DNA from: Cinnamomum chago
Taxonomy: Eukaryota > Streptophyta > Magnoliopsida > Laurales > Lauraceae
Assembly: GCA_038049695.1 (NCBI GenBank)
Contig: CP142461.1
Location: forward strand, 35,223,001-35,287,000
Direction: 5' to 3'
DNA length: 64,000 bases
Numbering within the stretch: the first letter of the stretch is position 1; the number at the start of each line of letters is the position of its first letter. Under the pieces are notes generated by a model. That model made no database searches, had not been told where the DNA came from, and saw only the letters and a list, made by a program, of their open reading frames with translations. Both the position numbers and the translations under genes were made by a program. Shown piece by piece: positions 12,601-23,484 of this stretch.

Positions 12601-13700
12601 ATTGATAAAGTAGACCCCACGAATCATGCCAGGCCCTCTCCAAAGAGAGAAGCCAAAGCCTTCCATCTTGGATTTAGAGATTGCCACCACATTCTGGATA
12701 CCACCTTCTTCTTATTGGCTCTTTGATATATATCGTTTTCATTTGCTCAATTGGTAACGCCTACGTACGTCTTCTTGAGCCTTCCCCATCTGAAATCCAT
12801 ATCATTTTGCTTTGAAACTTAGGTGATTTAGCAACCGAAAGACCTGCTCCCTAAATAGTGGTAGACCTGGAATTTTTATATGAGGGGTGTAGATCTTAAT
12901 AGGTAGTTTGGTTTGAAGACAAATAGGAGATTATCATATGGATTTTAGAGGCAGACTCACGATCTTTATTGATTTGTGGAATTCGGAACTCTTTGGCTCT
13001 CTTGCTATTCTTGCACATACCAAAGAGTCTGAATCACCTATCGTAGTTGTTATATCTTCACCATGAGTGGACCGATAAGAGTCACCTAAATTTTTGAATA
13101 AGGTGGCGGGCTGTTATTGATCCGCCCATAATAATAATAAAACTACTACAATGGGGGATTCAGACTCCAAACACAAAAATTTTGCAGTAAAAGTCTCGCT
13201 GTGATCCTCTCCCAGGCCGCATAACAAGCATGCTTAACCCCCCACCGTCCACCACAATAAATGGTGCGAACATGACACTCACGTTGAGTGGACTATGTAT
13301 CTCCATTCAAAACTATCGCTTTCTTTATTATATAAATTAAAAATGGACAGTTGACAACTGACATTCTATTGTCCAAAATTAAATCTGTGGTGACTCATCA
13401 ACAAAAAAATAATTGATCGTACTACGTATATGGTCACTACGGTCCACACCATAGAAATCAAGGGCCTTTGCTTTTTCACCGAGTGGCTGATGAAAAACAA
13501 TTCGATCCGACCGTCCATAATCCTCAAAATGAATATTCCATTAACAAAAATAAACTTTCTCCCATTTGGCACTTGTTTAGTAAATGTCAAATAAAATCTT
13601 AATTTTTCAGACAACGGGTCATATCGAAAGAATATTCTTTCAATAAAAATTAATATCATTTCTCTACTAAACATCAAAAAGCCTTCTAATTTCAATATAA
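9651..13700. other. Long intergenic stretch, no gene seen
   Basis: About 4 kb of AT-rich sequence. The short frames here (for example around 10910, 11643 and 12508) show no domain, no plausible splice structure and no homology I recognise. No clear LTRs or inverted ends were found. Confidence 0.5.
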
Positions 13701-13704
13701 AAAG

Positions 13705-13816
13705 TAAAAAAAGGTTCCGTACCAAACAACTAAAAATAAAATACTATAATAACCGACTTATATTTTATTCTATTTTAATTTGAGGCTTTACTCCATAAAA
13801 TTACCAAATGAGCCCT
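13705..13816. repeat. MITE end related to the 20.1-20.4 kb element
   Basis: The block from ggttccgta.caaacaacta through cttatattttattct to ttaccaaatgagccctaa parallels 20290-20405 in order. It ends ccaaatgagccc followed by taa, as expected for a Tourist-type end. The matching left end could not be located. Confidence 0.45.
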
Positions 13817-14379
13817 AAGGCAACTAATAAAATTAAAGGGCAACTGCAATGTTTATTGGTCGATCCCTAATGTGGGATCCACTGGCCATCCATCATGAAG
13901 ATCTTACAATCATGATGAATGTTTGTTCGCCTTTTAAATATATAGTATTCATACCATTAGTGGTTACAAAATATGAATCTTAAAAAATAAGTATTAAATA
14001 AACTTTCGTTTTAGAAAAATAGAATCCTATGGCATGAATCATATACAATCAAATTTTATGATTTTAATGGAAATAAATAGGTCCAAAGTCACCGAATCAG
14101 TCGTATTTGAGTGGCATTGGCACATTATATTTATATCACACTCGTGCCCAGGAATTGATACTTATGGCGTGAAATTGGATAGGTTGGCTATTGGCCATAG
14201 GCCAAATCTAGTCAAAGAAAAACAATAAAATAAAAAAGAAATCAGAAGGTCAAAGCCACAAGATGCTCCCATCCCATCTTTTGAATCTGGTTGTCATTTT
14301 ATTTATATTTATAGCAGTTCATATTCATCCATGGTGGGGCCAGTCCTATCCTATCCAGTGGTGAGGAATCAGTATCCAT
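13817..14379. other. Intergenic stretch upstream of the 15.4 kb gene
   Basis: No coding signal seen. The stretch becomes promoter-like towards its right end, where the site-II and G-box motifs start. Confidence 0.4.
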
Positions 14380-14384
14380 ACAAG

Positions 14385-14557
14385 TGGGCCCAAGTGGGCC
14401 CCACGTGGTGAAAGCTATCAATTTCTTTCGCCAGTCACGTTTCTGAATTTGTGATGAAAGCGAGACATGAAGGCGATGAAAAGTGACTCTGAAAAATCTT
14501 ATTAGAGCGAAAGAAAAGAAAAACTCTACTAAAAGAGGCAAGAAATCGAAACCCTAG
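14385..14557 (+). promoter_or_regulatory. Site II, G-box and telo-box cluster upstream of the 15.4 kb gene
   Basis: TGGGCC occurs twice (14385-14390, 14395-14400), followed by CACGTG (14402-14407) and aaaccctag (14549-14557). Site II boxes bind TCP factors and commonly pair with telo-boxes near transcription starts of broadly expressed plant genes; the G-box binds bHLH and bZIP proteins. A pyrimidine-rich stretch after 14557 suits a start site. That the cluster drives the downstream gene is inferred from position. Confidence 0.55.
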
Positions 14558-14675
14558 ATTCTCTTCAGCTCGTCTTTCTCTTTATATCTCTTTGTGCAAT
14601 CGGACGAATCATTAGCTCTAAAACCCCGATCGCAGAGACCTGTTTGGATGTCCTTTTATTGCCGTTTCTAATAAG

Positions 14676-15299
14676 GTACGGATTCTCGCGAACTGGGGGG
14701 AAAAAGGGGAAAAAGATCGAAAACCCATAGAACTGAAGAAACCAGCTAAAAAAAAAAAGACTCGATTCGGTGAATTTGCTGCAGTTTCTGTGATTTTATA
14801 TGAAAAAGGCGCGATCTTGAAACGCATGCGTGGAAATTAGACCTCGAATTGGTTAAAACTGTAGTTGTGCGAAGTTTTGATTTTGATTCTTGTTTTTGAG
14901 GTGGGAATCTGGGGATTTGTTGGTGGTTTTTTTTGGAGCTGAATTGAGGAGGTGATTGTTTGAGTTGAGGTTTTGGGGTGTTTGTTTTTGGAGCTGAACT
15001 GAGTTGGAGATTGTAGGGTTTCTGAGGAAAGGGTAGAGTTTGGAGCCGGGGATTAGGCTTCTGCTGATGTTTTGAGGGAGCAGAAATCAATAATATATTT
15101 ATATATTTGTTATCTTGAAAAGTTAGGGCTTTTGGAAATGAATTTGAATAGAAGATTGTTGGGTGGGGGATTTTAGGGTTTTGGAAATAAAGTGGACTTT
15201 TGTGGTTGCTTAGAGGTAGGGTAAATGGTTGTGTTCCAAAACAAGTGTTGAAATGAGTGGGTTGTTGTGAGGTGGGTGAAGGTTTCTTTTGGTGTGTAG
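14676..15299 (+). other. Probable 5' UTR intron
   Basis: A donor aag|gtacgg at 14676 and an acceptor tgtgtag ending at 15299 bracket T- and G-rich sequence with no in-frame coding potential, just upstream of the first ATG at 15363. Long leader introns are common in constitutively expressed plant genes. Other acceptors are possible, so the boundaries are tentative. Confidence 0.45.
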
Positions 15300-15362
15300 T
15301 ATCAGAAGTAGTAATAGGTCCGATTTCCTCTTTCTATTTGGATTGTTTCTTTGGAAGAAAAC

Positions 15363-18300
15363 ATGCATCCCCGGCGCCGCAGTACCGGAGATGGATTTAG
15401 ATCGAATTCAGTAGGAAATGGTTTAGCATCTGGTCGGATTTCTCCTGATAGTTCAATCCGGGGACACAGAATGTACAATTCTGAGTTTCGGAATTTCAAT
15501 CGAGGCTTTGGTCGGCCTTCGATGAAATCTTACCCGCCACCTCCACCGCCCCCTCCCCCTCCCCCTCGCAGAGGCGACATTTTCATGGAAGCTGGGAAGC
15601 TTGCAGCAGAGTACTTGGTTTCTCAAGGCTTGCTCCCTCCCAATTCACTTCCAGGAAAATGGCAGAATGGTAATCTGAAGGGCAGTCAGGTGGGGAATGT
15701 TCAAGAATCCAGAGTGCAAGCTAGAGAATACGTGGCTCCTGAAGGCAGGAAGTCTGTCTTCCCCCGGGTTGGGAATGTTCCTGATGGGGGGTCTGCTCGT
15801 AGAAGATTTTCTGATGAATTCAGTGCCATGGGGCTCAGAAACCATATGAGAGGGAGGAAAAGAATGGGGTCTTTTCATGGATTTGGTTTGGATTGGGGTA
15901 GAGAAAATGGAAGAAAGGGGCCTTGGTCGGAGAAAACTAGGGTTTTTCCTGATGTGGAGGGTGGGGATGATGTGCTTGACATGCCGTATCAGGGAGAAAA
16001 GAATGGTGGTTCTGGTGTGCTTGGCAGGACCTCAAAGATCATCACCAATGAACTGCCTTCAAAAAGTGAAGTTGTGGGTGAATCGGGAACCAAGCTAGAA
16101 GCTACTGAACTCCCTGATGATGCCAGTTCAAAAGCAAGTTCTTCTTGTACCATTAAGGATCTTCCTTCTGAGAAAGAAGCAGACTTAACCAAGGGGCTCG
16201 ATGATGCTAATGTCCTGAAATTGGAAACCAAAGAATATAATAATGGGACATTTGGTGACAAAATGGAAGAAAATGCACTAGAGGACTTAGGAAATAAGCA
16301 TTGTTTGATGGAGGATGAACCAATAAGCAAGCATGGTGGTGATTTACTACGACTTTGCAGGTTTACTAAAGTGCCGACGAAGCCCCGCTCTTCATTGACA
16401 TCTAGGGTGTCGAGGGTTGATCAAGGTCCGATTACTGAAGAGAGAAGTGCCTATGATATTACTCCTGCTAGTGGATCGCAGGTTCCTATTGAAGGAGACT
16501 CTGGTGAGACCTCCACTCACAGTTCAAAACGCTTCACATTCGATGTTTCTATAGTTCCTTCTTCCCGGTCTTTGGATGAAGCTGTGGATATGGATGCCAC
16601 ATTTGCTGCAGAGAGGGAAAGATGCACTAGGTCACAATCTCTCTCAGATGAGTCTTCTTTTTCGCATGCAGAGGAATCAAGTGATGGTCCACCAGGGTTT
16701 GAGAAAAGCGAATCTATGGTTCTCTCGCTTGAAGTTGATAGTTTTGCATCAAGTGATGGGCCACCAGGGTTTGATAGAAGTGAATCTATGGTTCTGTCAA
16801 ACAAAGATGTTAGTTTTGTACATCATTTTGCCACGTGGGAGGAAAAAAAGCAACCTAGGGAATCACCTTCATCTGGTGTTTCACAAGAGGATGACGACCA
16901 CCTCCTGCAAAACTCGAGAGCGAAACAGTCATGCTTAGAAGTTGAGAAGCTTTCACCTGATGAAAAAATGGTTGAGTCAGTTGATGAAAAGATGTTGATG
17001 GAAGATGGTTTAGTTCCAAAATTTGGAGCTGAATCCAATGCTGAAGCTAGGGAAGAGAAGCAGCTTTCTCCATGTTCGTTTAAAAACTTTGACCTTAACC
17101 TTATGGATGCTTCTGAGATTGCTGAGCGTGCAGACGGGCTTATTGAGGATCAAGTTTCTACTGCCCATTCAGCTCTGGAAGTTGAAAAGGAGGCACCTAA
17201 GGATATTGATTTGTCGATAAATAATAATCTCAGTGATTTTGATGACTACCATGGACTTATGAGTGATGGTAAAGAAGCTATGGTAGTTGATGCCGCAAAT
17301 GGTTCTCTTATGGAAGACAAGGCCTTTGATACTCCAGTGCAGAAGTGAGTTCCTTATTACCTACTTTTTTAAGTAATAAATCCACTCTTGCTTATTAAAA
17401 AAAAAAAAAAATCAAATTTAGATGTGCTCTTCTTGATATAATTTTACATACATGCCCATGTGTGAGTTGGATTTCATATCACAAGGAAACCATGGCAGCA
17501 TGATGATTGCAGTAATGGCAGATAATTATTGTCTTCTAAGCCTTGAATTTTTATGATACAGGACTGAAACAATGTTTTCGATTTCGAGCCTGGAAAACTT
17601 TCTGAATCACCCAGATAATACTCATCTTCCTGATGCCCAGGATGGGTATGGTAATGATATTTCCCAGTTCCTTGGGACCGATATATCAAATTGTTCTGAA
17701 GTACCTGCTGACATTAATGAGCTGCAGACTCAAATGTCTCTTCATGGTCAAGAGGTATCACTATTCACTAGTGCTCAAATGCCTGGTTATTTGCATTCAG
17801 TTTTATGATTAGTTTCTCAATGCGGTCATGCAGTTTAGTATGTATTTCTGTTGTAGTTTGTCTGAGTGAATTAGCAGCTTTTTTTTTTTTTTTTTTTTTG
17901 AAGTACTATTGTACTTTCATGTGATCATTGCTTTACTTTGGTTCAACTTGTTTCAGGGGATGATCGCTGATGATGATCCTATCTATCTGGCACTGGGAGA
18001 AATACCATTAAGTATGTCAAGAATTTAGTTGGATGTTACTTTTCTTTCTTTCTTTCTTTATTTATTTATGTATTTTTTAAGTCTATAAGTTCTGCTGAAT
18101 TCTCTGGACAGTGGAGTTAGCTAAGAGTGTCCATTTTGTTGCTTTGAATTTTAAATGAGCTATAGTGACACCTTTTGGGCATGGAATTAGTTCTACTTCC
18201 AGGGAATTAAGAGTCTCACATCGATCAAAATTTTGTAACTGAGGAGATACATGAACCCCAAAAGTGAGATTGTGAGTGCATATATAATAGCCAGACACAT

Positions 18301-18980
18301 GTCTGCAGTGTCTGAAACTGTAGACAAGCACATGGCCAAATATGCATGATTATTCTGCTTAGCATCACTCACTAGGCTACTTCACATCCCTCATTATGCT
18401 AATGAGTTACTGGGTAATGGGGATGTGATTTGACAGATTGTAATGGACAAGGGAGACTTTGTTACTGACTTATGCCTACTCATGCACTGTGTTAGTCATT
18501 AGGCTACTTCACATCCCTCATTAGGCTAATGAGTTACTGCATCTTGGGGATGTGATTTGGCAGATTGTAATGGACTAGGGAGCCTTTGTTACTGACTTAC
18601 GCCTACTCATGCACCATGTTAGTCAACTGGGATCTAGTTTGGAACTGAGTGCTCATCAGTAAAGATTTTTTTTTCTACCAAAATAAAAAGAATTATATAT
18701 TTTTTTCACTTCCAGAAATTGCAATCACTGTCATCATTCTGAATTCTGAATATTATGACCGTTTTTCCAATCTGATGGATCCTTGATATCCATTTTGCAT
18801 GCTTCATTACTTAGAAAGAATTATCTTAAAGTCTTTGAGAAGTATGCTTCATTGCATATTACTTTGAACTAGAACCATTTTTTTATTTTTAATTCCTTAT
18901 GGCTATCTAATTTGCTTGCAGGTTTTCTGGGTCTGGGAGTCTGGGACCAGCCGGCTCAGGACTATGGGAGGCCTTTCTGA
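15363..18980 (+). CDS. Plant-specific protein of unknown function, At4g26450-like (4 exons, 762 aa)
   Basis: Exons are 15363-17344, 17562-17754, 17957-18011 and 18922-18980. All introns are GT-AG (gtgagt/tacag, gtatca/ttcag, gtatgt/tgcag) and the frame is kept throughout. The start is the ATG in aacATGcatccc; a longer reading from 15351 would begin with TTG. The N-terminus is basic and Gly/Ser/Arg-rich. A run of 11 prolines (about residues 58-68) follows, then a conserved-looking FMEAGKLAAEYLVSQGLLPP helix (about 74-93). The middle is acidic, Ser-rich and probably disordered. It includes a duplicated 24-residue unit, SSDGPPGF.(K/R)SESMVLS, at about 439 and 463. The C-terminus reads LGEIPLSFLGLGVWDQPAQ and ends YGRPF. 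No catalytic domain, signal peptide or membrane segment is seen. The family resemblance is from memory; function is unknown. Confidence 0.88.
18372..18622 (+). repeat. 126-bp tandem duplication in the last intron
   Basis: Two copies (18372-18497, 18498-18622) share taggctacttcacatccctc, gctaatgagttactg, ggggatgtgattt and cctactcatgcac blocks in order, with a few percent divergence. They lie within the 18012-18921 intron of the gene above and should not affect the protein. Confidence 0.7.
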
Positions 18981-20099
18981 ACCATTTCGGTGCTTTGCGG
19001 CATCATCTTATTGTTAAGTGATATTTTTCCTACCTATTTCTTATATCTGGCCTAAGAAGTATAGTTGTATGTGGTATGCTAGTTTCAGTTGTCAAAGGTC
19101 ATGTTGTTGCAACTTTTCAATATCTGATTTCCATCTGTACACTATTTTTTTTTTCTAATGGATGAAGGTTCCTATCATTCTAAATCTGCTGTTCTCAACA
19201 TCAAGAAAATAAAAACCTGCTGTTTTGCAGTTTAGATTTCAGTAATCTCTTGAGCCATTATTCTCTGGTTTGCCCTTTATATTTTAGAAAATACTCATGT
19301 GTCTGCTTCAAAGTGTTATTTGTTGACTGAGTGCTAGCATTAAACTTCACTAGAACGAGAAATTTTATTGGTAGCAATCAACGAAGGTGCAATTTGTTTT
19401 CAGGGAGCTGATTTTAAGATACTTGTGCGCTCTTGTTTTGTCTTGGGCATTAGTGAATGACTTGGTACCTGGATCGGTTCTCCTCGAGTTGAAAAAACTT
19501 GGCCTTGAGTTGTGTAGTCCATTTGGATCAACATTCATGAGCACATTCTCACAATCGGGTAGATGTAATCCTCTGAATTCTTCCATTTGCATGTGGGTAA
19601 AGATTTGATCTCCTACTCTACTAGGCTGTGTGGCTGAGTTGTGGGCATTACTGGTTGGATCTTCTTGTAAGCAACCATCAAGCATTTGGGTTGAAAAATA
19701 AAATCGATCAGAAAAATATGCATTAGATCTCCATTATTCATCCCTAATGACAAGAATAAATTATCTCCATAAACTGGGATCTGGGTTGGATCTTAACTGT
19801 TGGATTTTTCTATAGGTCCATCTGATATGAATCTGAATTGGAGACATCTGATGTGAGTCTTGTGCAGCTGAAACTTCCTTTCACAACCGTTATTTGTGAT
19901 GCACCCAGAAGGACCCTCTTAAGAACAGAACCAGAAAAAAATACAAATCAACCTGGGTTGATTATAGCATGTGCTGGTTCTTGTAACTTTTATTTCCTAA
20001 ACTATGAATGAACTGCTTGAAACCGATTAAAAAAATCAAACAAAACCAGTTTCTAATTTACTTGCCAAACAGTCGGCAGCCAGTCATTGGATAGGATCT
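18981..20099 (+). other. 3' UTR and intergenic sequence
   Basis: The first few hundred bases probably hold the 3' UTR of the upstream gene. No convincing poly(A) signal was placed. Open frames on both strands at 19365-19690 do not match anything I recognise. Confidence 0.4.
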
Positions 20100-20102
20100 T
20101 TA

Positions 20103-20405
20103 GGGCCCGTTTGTCACTTTACTAATACAATCAAAGTCAAGTAAAGCCTCCATTTTCCAGACAAGATGTCACATCAAATGCACTTTATTCAAAACTCTCC
20201 CCATCTTTTTCATACAAGAAGTCAAGAAACAACTACCTTTATCCGCTAAAATACAAATAAACTCCACTTTTCCATACAAAAAGTTCAAAAGATTCCATAA
20301 CAAACAACTAAAAACAAAATACCATCATAACCCACTTATATTTTATTCTTTCTTCAAAATCAACTTTACTTGACTTAACTATATTAGTAGAGTTACCAAA
20401 CTGGG
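20103..20405. mobile_element. MITE with imperfect inverted ends (about 303 bp)
   Basis: The left end gggcccgtttgtcactttactaa and the right end, read on the minus strand as ccccagtttggtaactctactaa, match at most positions. Both continue into a 'agtcaagtaaag' block. The left flank is tta as in Tourist elements; the right flank has decayed. A related right half is at 13.7-13.8 kb. Confidence 0.65.
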
Positions 20406-21640
20406 GATGGTGTTAAGTGGGATGGACCTGATGGAACTTCACACAAGATTGTTGAATCCAGCGACTGTCCAGGACAGAATCTTGAAGGCTTGGGATTTGA
20501 CAGTACAGAAACCTTCAAAGACAGCTTCAATCAAGCACAGCGGAACCTGTGGAGTGCTAATCTGCTGTGCACCACAGAGGGGTTTTGAACAGTTAAACCT
20601 CACGTGAAAATTGATTGATCTCTAAGAAAACCAGAATTTCTAGAATTCAATTCAGGTCTGAGACTCTGAGTCGTGTTGGCTGAATCTGAAGACTGGTATG
20701 TCCATATCCATGATCAGCAAATAGAATACAGTGGCTAAAATAACTCAAAACTTCAATGGAATAACAGAATAATAAGATTGCTACAACTGGTTGTCCATTA
20801 TTCTTTATAAAACTCTATCATATTCCAATCTTAATCACTGCAACTACAACTGGTTGTCCATTAATCTTTATAAAACTATACCATATTCCAATCTTAATCA
20901 CTGCAACTTCCTACATAAAACCAGCTAGACCTCTTAAAACTTACAATCTGATATGCTACTCACTACCACTATAATCACTAAAGAAGCTAATAAAACTAGA
21001 TGTCTTTAGACACTTAAATTAAATAGGCATGGAATGTGTGGGCCCCACGTGGGAACTTGCGGGGAAGCTACTTGGTTGGGTGGGGCTCCATAAGTCTGGT
21101 TGCTTGCATCTGGGGCTGGCTGGGCCTTCCATGAACCTGCTCAGTCTGGTGTGAAACTGCCGGGCTTGGCTGAGTCTGGCGCCGGCTCGGCTGGGCCAGG
21201 CAGGCCTGCATGGCTTTATCAGGGACTGAATGGGCCTATCGTGCCAAGATTGGGCCTGGTTCTCAATTCTTTTGTGACAGGCTCTTCTGATGTTCATTCT
21301 TGTGAGCTTGGAGTGCCCTTAGCATTGTCCTCAGTAGATGTTTGTCTACTTGTTTTTCCATTATCGCAGCTTTCTGGGCTCTTCTTTATACATCTCTGCT
21401 TTACGTGGCTCTACCATGACATATTCTGCCATAGAACTGCCTTCTGTGTATCCTTTGGTGTTCATACTTATCACTTGTTACTGTATTGTGGTCCTTCATT
21501 ATTCATTTTTTCTTCTTTGACCATGCTGTGACACTCGTAATTTTGTGATGATGTTTGCCTTACTTTGGTCCTCTGACTGTTGTATGAGTGCTAAGAGGCA
21601 TTTCTGGTTTTGACCGTATTTCTTTCAGTGCTTCCGTGAC
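20406..21640. other. Non-coding stretch with a tandem repeat
   Basis: About 20775-20912 holds a 69-bp unit (ctacaactggttgtccatta core) repeated twice. A GC-rich tract of ggctgggcc/ggcctg motifs spans about 21040-21260. The 143-codon frame at 21100-21531 has no recognisable domain and reads as chance. Confidence 0.4.
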
Positions 21641-21659
21641 TTTCATTGATTTCAGAGGA

Positions 21660-22830
21660 TTCAATTGTCTTTTAATTTGAGTTCATTAAGTATTGACTTG
21701 CACATTTGTTGCATCTTTATTTACAAATCCAGTCTTTTAAGAAGAATGTGTGACATTCTTTGGAAACTTATCACACCCTTCGTATTTAATAGTTGTGCTT
21801 TATGTGGGAAAGAAAATGAGTCGATTTCGCATCTGTTTCTTCATTGCAAATTCTCATATGGGATTTGAAGTTCCTTTTTAACAGAATGTTGTGTTTCTTA
21901 GTGTGTGCGCCACGTTCTTTAGTTGAAGCGTTTTCTTCTTGGAGGATAGGCTTTTTCTTGGGTTGTGGTTGGATTCTTTGAAAAATTGTTCCCTATGCTA
22001 TTATTTGTTATGTCTAAAAAGAAAGTAGTAGTCGGATTTTCAGTGATCTAGTAGCCTCTTCTTGAGACATTTTAAGTTTGGTGAAAGTGAGGATTGCTAG
22101 ATGGGCGATAACTAAGAAAAAGTTTAGAAGTTCAACCTTGATCTACGTCTCTTAGTAATTGGGAGGCTTGCATGGCTTGTGGGTCCTTTAAGGTGAGAAA
22201 GCATGAGTGGTGGTGTACTGGTGTCCACCTATGGGTGTCTTGAAGTTTAACGTGGATGGAGCCTCTAGAGGGAAGGTAGGGCTATTGGTGTAGTACTTAG
22301 CAATCACAACAGTCTTATTTTACTCTCTTTCTCCTCTTTCATTGGTGTTAAAGATTTGAATGAAGCTGAGATTTTAGCCATCCTTGAAGCACCAAGGTTA
22401 TTCAGTGTTTTGTTTCGGTAGCCTTTTATCATGGAAAGTGATTCTCTTAATTCTATCTCTTGGGTGTCTAATGTAGCTAAAGGCCCATGGATGTTCTATG
22501 TTTACCTTAATGAAATCAAGTTCTCATCTTCGGTATTGGATTTGGAGTTTAGTCATATTCTTCGTTCGGCAAGTGAAGACATGAATATTTTGGCCTAGAG
22601 AGGGGCTTCACAGGAGTTTCTCTTTATGATTTTTTTCACTTGTAATCTATTGTTTTGGTTTTATGATAGGAGATTATTAGCTCATTTACCCCCCAACCTC
22701 TTTACTTGATTTTTCTTTTATGGCTTTAGTTTGTTTTCCTATTCTTTTTTCAATATAATTCTTTTTATTGTTCAAAAAAAAAAAAAAAAGAAAAAAGAAA
22801 AAAGAAAAGAAAAGAAAAAAAAACCCTATG
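21660..22830 (+). mobile_element. L1-type LINE, 5'-truncated tail (zf-RVT + RNase H + poly-A)
   Basis: The frame at 21740-21868 reads ILWKLITPFVFNSCALCGK, then ESISHLFLHCKF, the zinc-binding zf-RVT segment that follows plant LINE reverse transcriptases. Further on, LKFNVDGASR (about 22239), DLNEAEILAI and ESDSLNSISW give the D, E and D of an RNase H domain, interrupted by stops. The copy ends in an A-rich tail at about 22774-22830. It is dead: several stops and frameshifts, and no endonuclease or reverse transcriptase core in the window. Confidence 0.78.
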
Positions 22831-23075
22831 CCATCTCATACCTTTCAATATTGATGTTAAGTAAAAATCTCTTCATCATTTGGATGGAGGCATCATTCAC
22901 CTATGCAACTATCTGGGGATGTTAGCGAGTCTCAATAAGTGGATGTAGCTATTAAATTCCTTAAACTTGTATGTAGCCATTGTAGAGTGATCATCTGATT
23001 GTCATAAGGAAGGAGTGTAAGAGGCTCTTATTATGGCTGTCATTTTTTTGAGAGCTTTCTAGGCTTTCACTGATG
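22831..23075. other. Spacer with sequence shared with 26.1 kb
   Basis: The segment caccta.gcaact..ctggggatg...gagtctcaa at about 22892-22950 is echoed at about 26096-26150, which suggests scattered pieces of one older repeat. Nothing coding is seen. Confidence 0.35.
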
Positions 23076-23077
23076 TT

Positions 23078-23186
23078 TAAAGGATTTGTTTGCCTTGATT
23101 AAACATTGGCTTGCACATGATTTTGTATCGTTCTCCTATAAAGCTTGAGTCTTTTGAGAAGAATGTGATATTTCTTTGGAATTTGA
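23078..23186 (+). mobile_element. Second LINE zf-RVT fragment
   Basis: ttgcacatgattttgtatc... to gaagaatgtgatatttctttggaa parallels 21697-21775 of the neighbouring LINE. It breaks off at about 23186, where a different sequence starts. It is either a separate truncated insertion or a local duplication. Confidence 0.5.
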
Positions 23187-23261
23187 TGTAGAACCCTAGG
23201 GTTAGTGTTTGTGTGAAAAGTGCTGAAGCACGATAACGATAAAGGTCTCTGTAGAGACTAC

Positions 23262-23410
23262 ACATTCTCAAAGTTGCTAGACAGTAGTCCCAAAACCAAT
23301 TGGTGATAGGAAACTGCACAAACAATTATGTAACACTCCCTCTCGGGCGGGACACTGCTCGGACTAGAAGCACACGCCCACACAAGACTACAATGCGGCA
23401 TGGGGCCTTC
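23262..23410. repeat. Dispersed repeat unit, left copy
   Basis: The order tctcaaagttgctag, cccaaaaccaattggtgat, aggaaactgcacaaacaa, then aatgcggcatgggg is shared with 25080-25230. The two copies are separated by an LTR-like block. It resembles a common angiosperm repeat but I cannot name the family. Confidence 0.5.
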
Positions 23411-23484
23411 TTGTCCCGTGCACTTGCACCCGCTGGTATGCACCAAGTAACCTAGAAATAAGCTACTTAATATGCACACAACTT

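Noticed and set aside
13366-13725. 119-codon minus-strand frame
   Set aside because: AT-driven hydrophobic translation, overlapping a MITE end; no motif seen.
15351-15362. Longer N-terminus (start at 15351) for the 15.4 kb gene
   Set aside because: The codon at 15351 is TTG. Nuclear plant genes start at ATG, and the next in-frame ATG at 15363 begins the family-like N-terminus.
19365-19685. Possible gene on either strand downstream of the 15.4 kb gene
   Set aside because: Frames on both strands are open but neither shows a domain, and the location suits 3' UTR or spacer.
21100-21531. 143-codon open frame
   Set aside because: No recognisable domain, no conserved composition, and located between repeats upstream of a LINE tail; chance frame.
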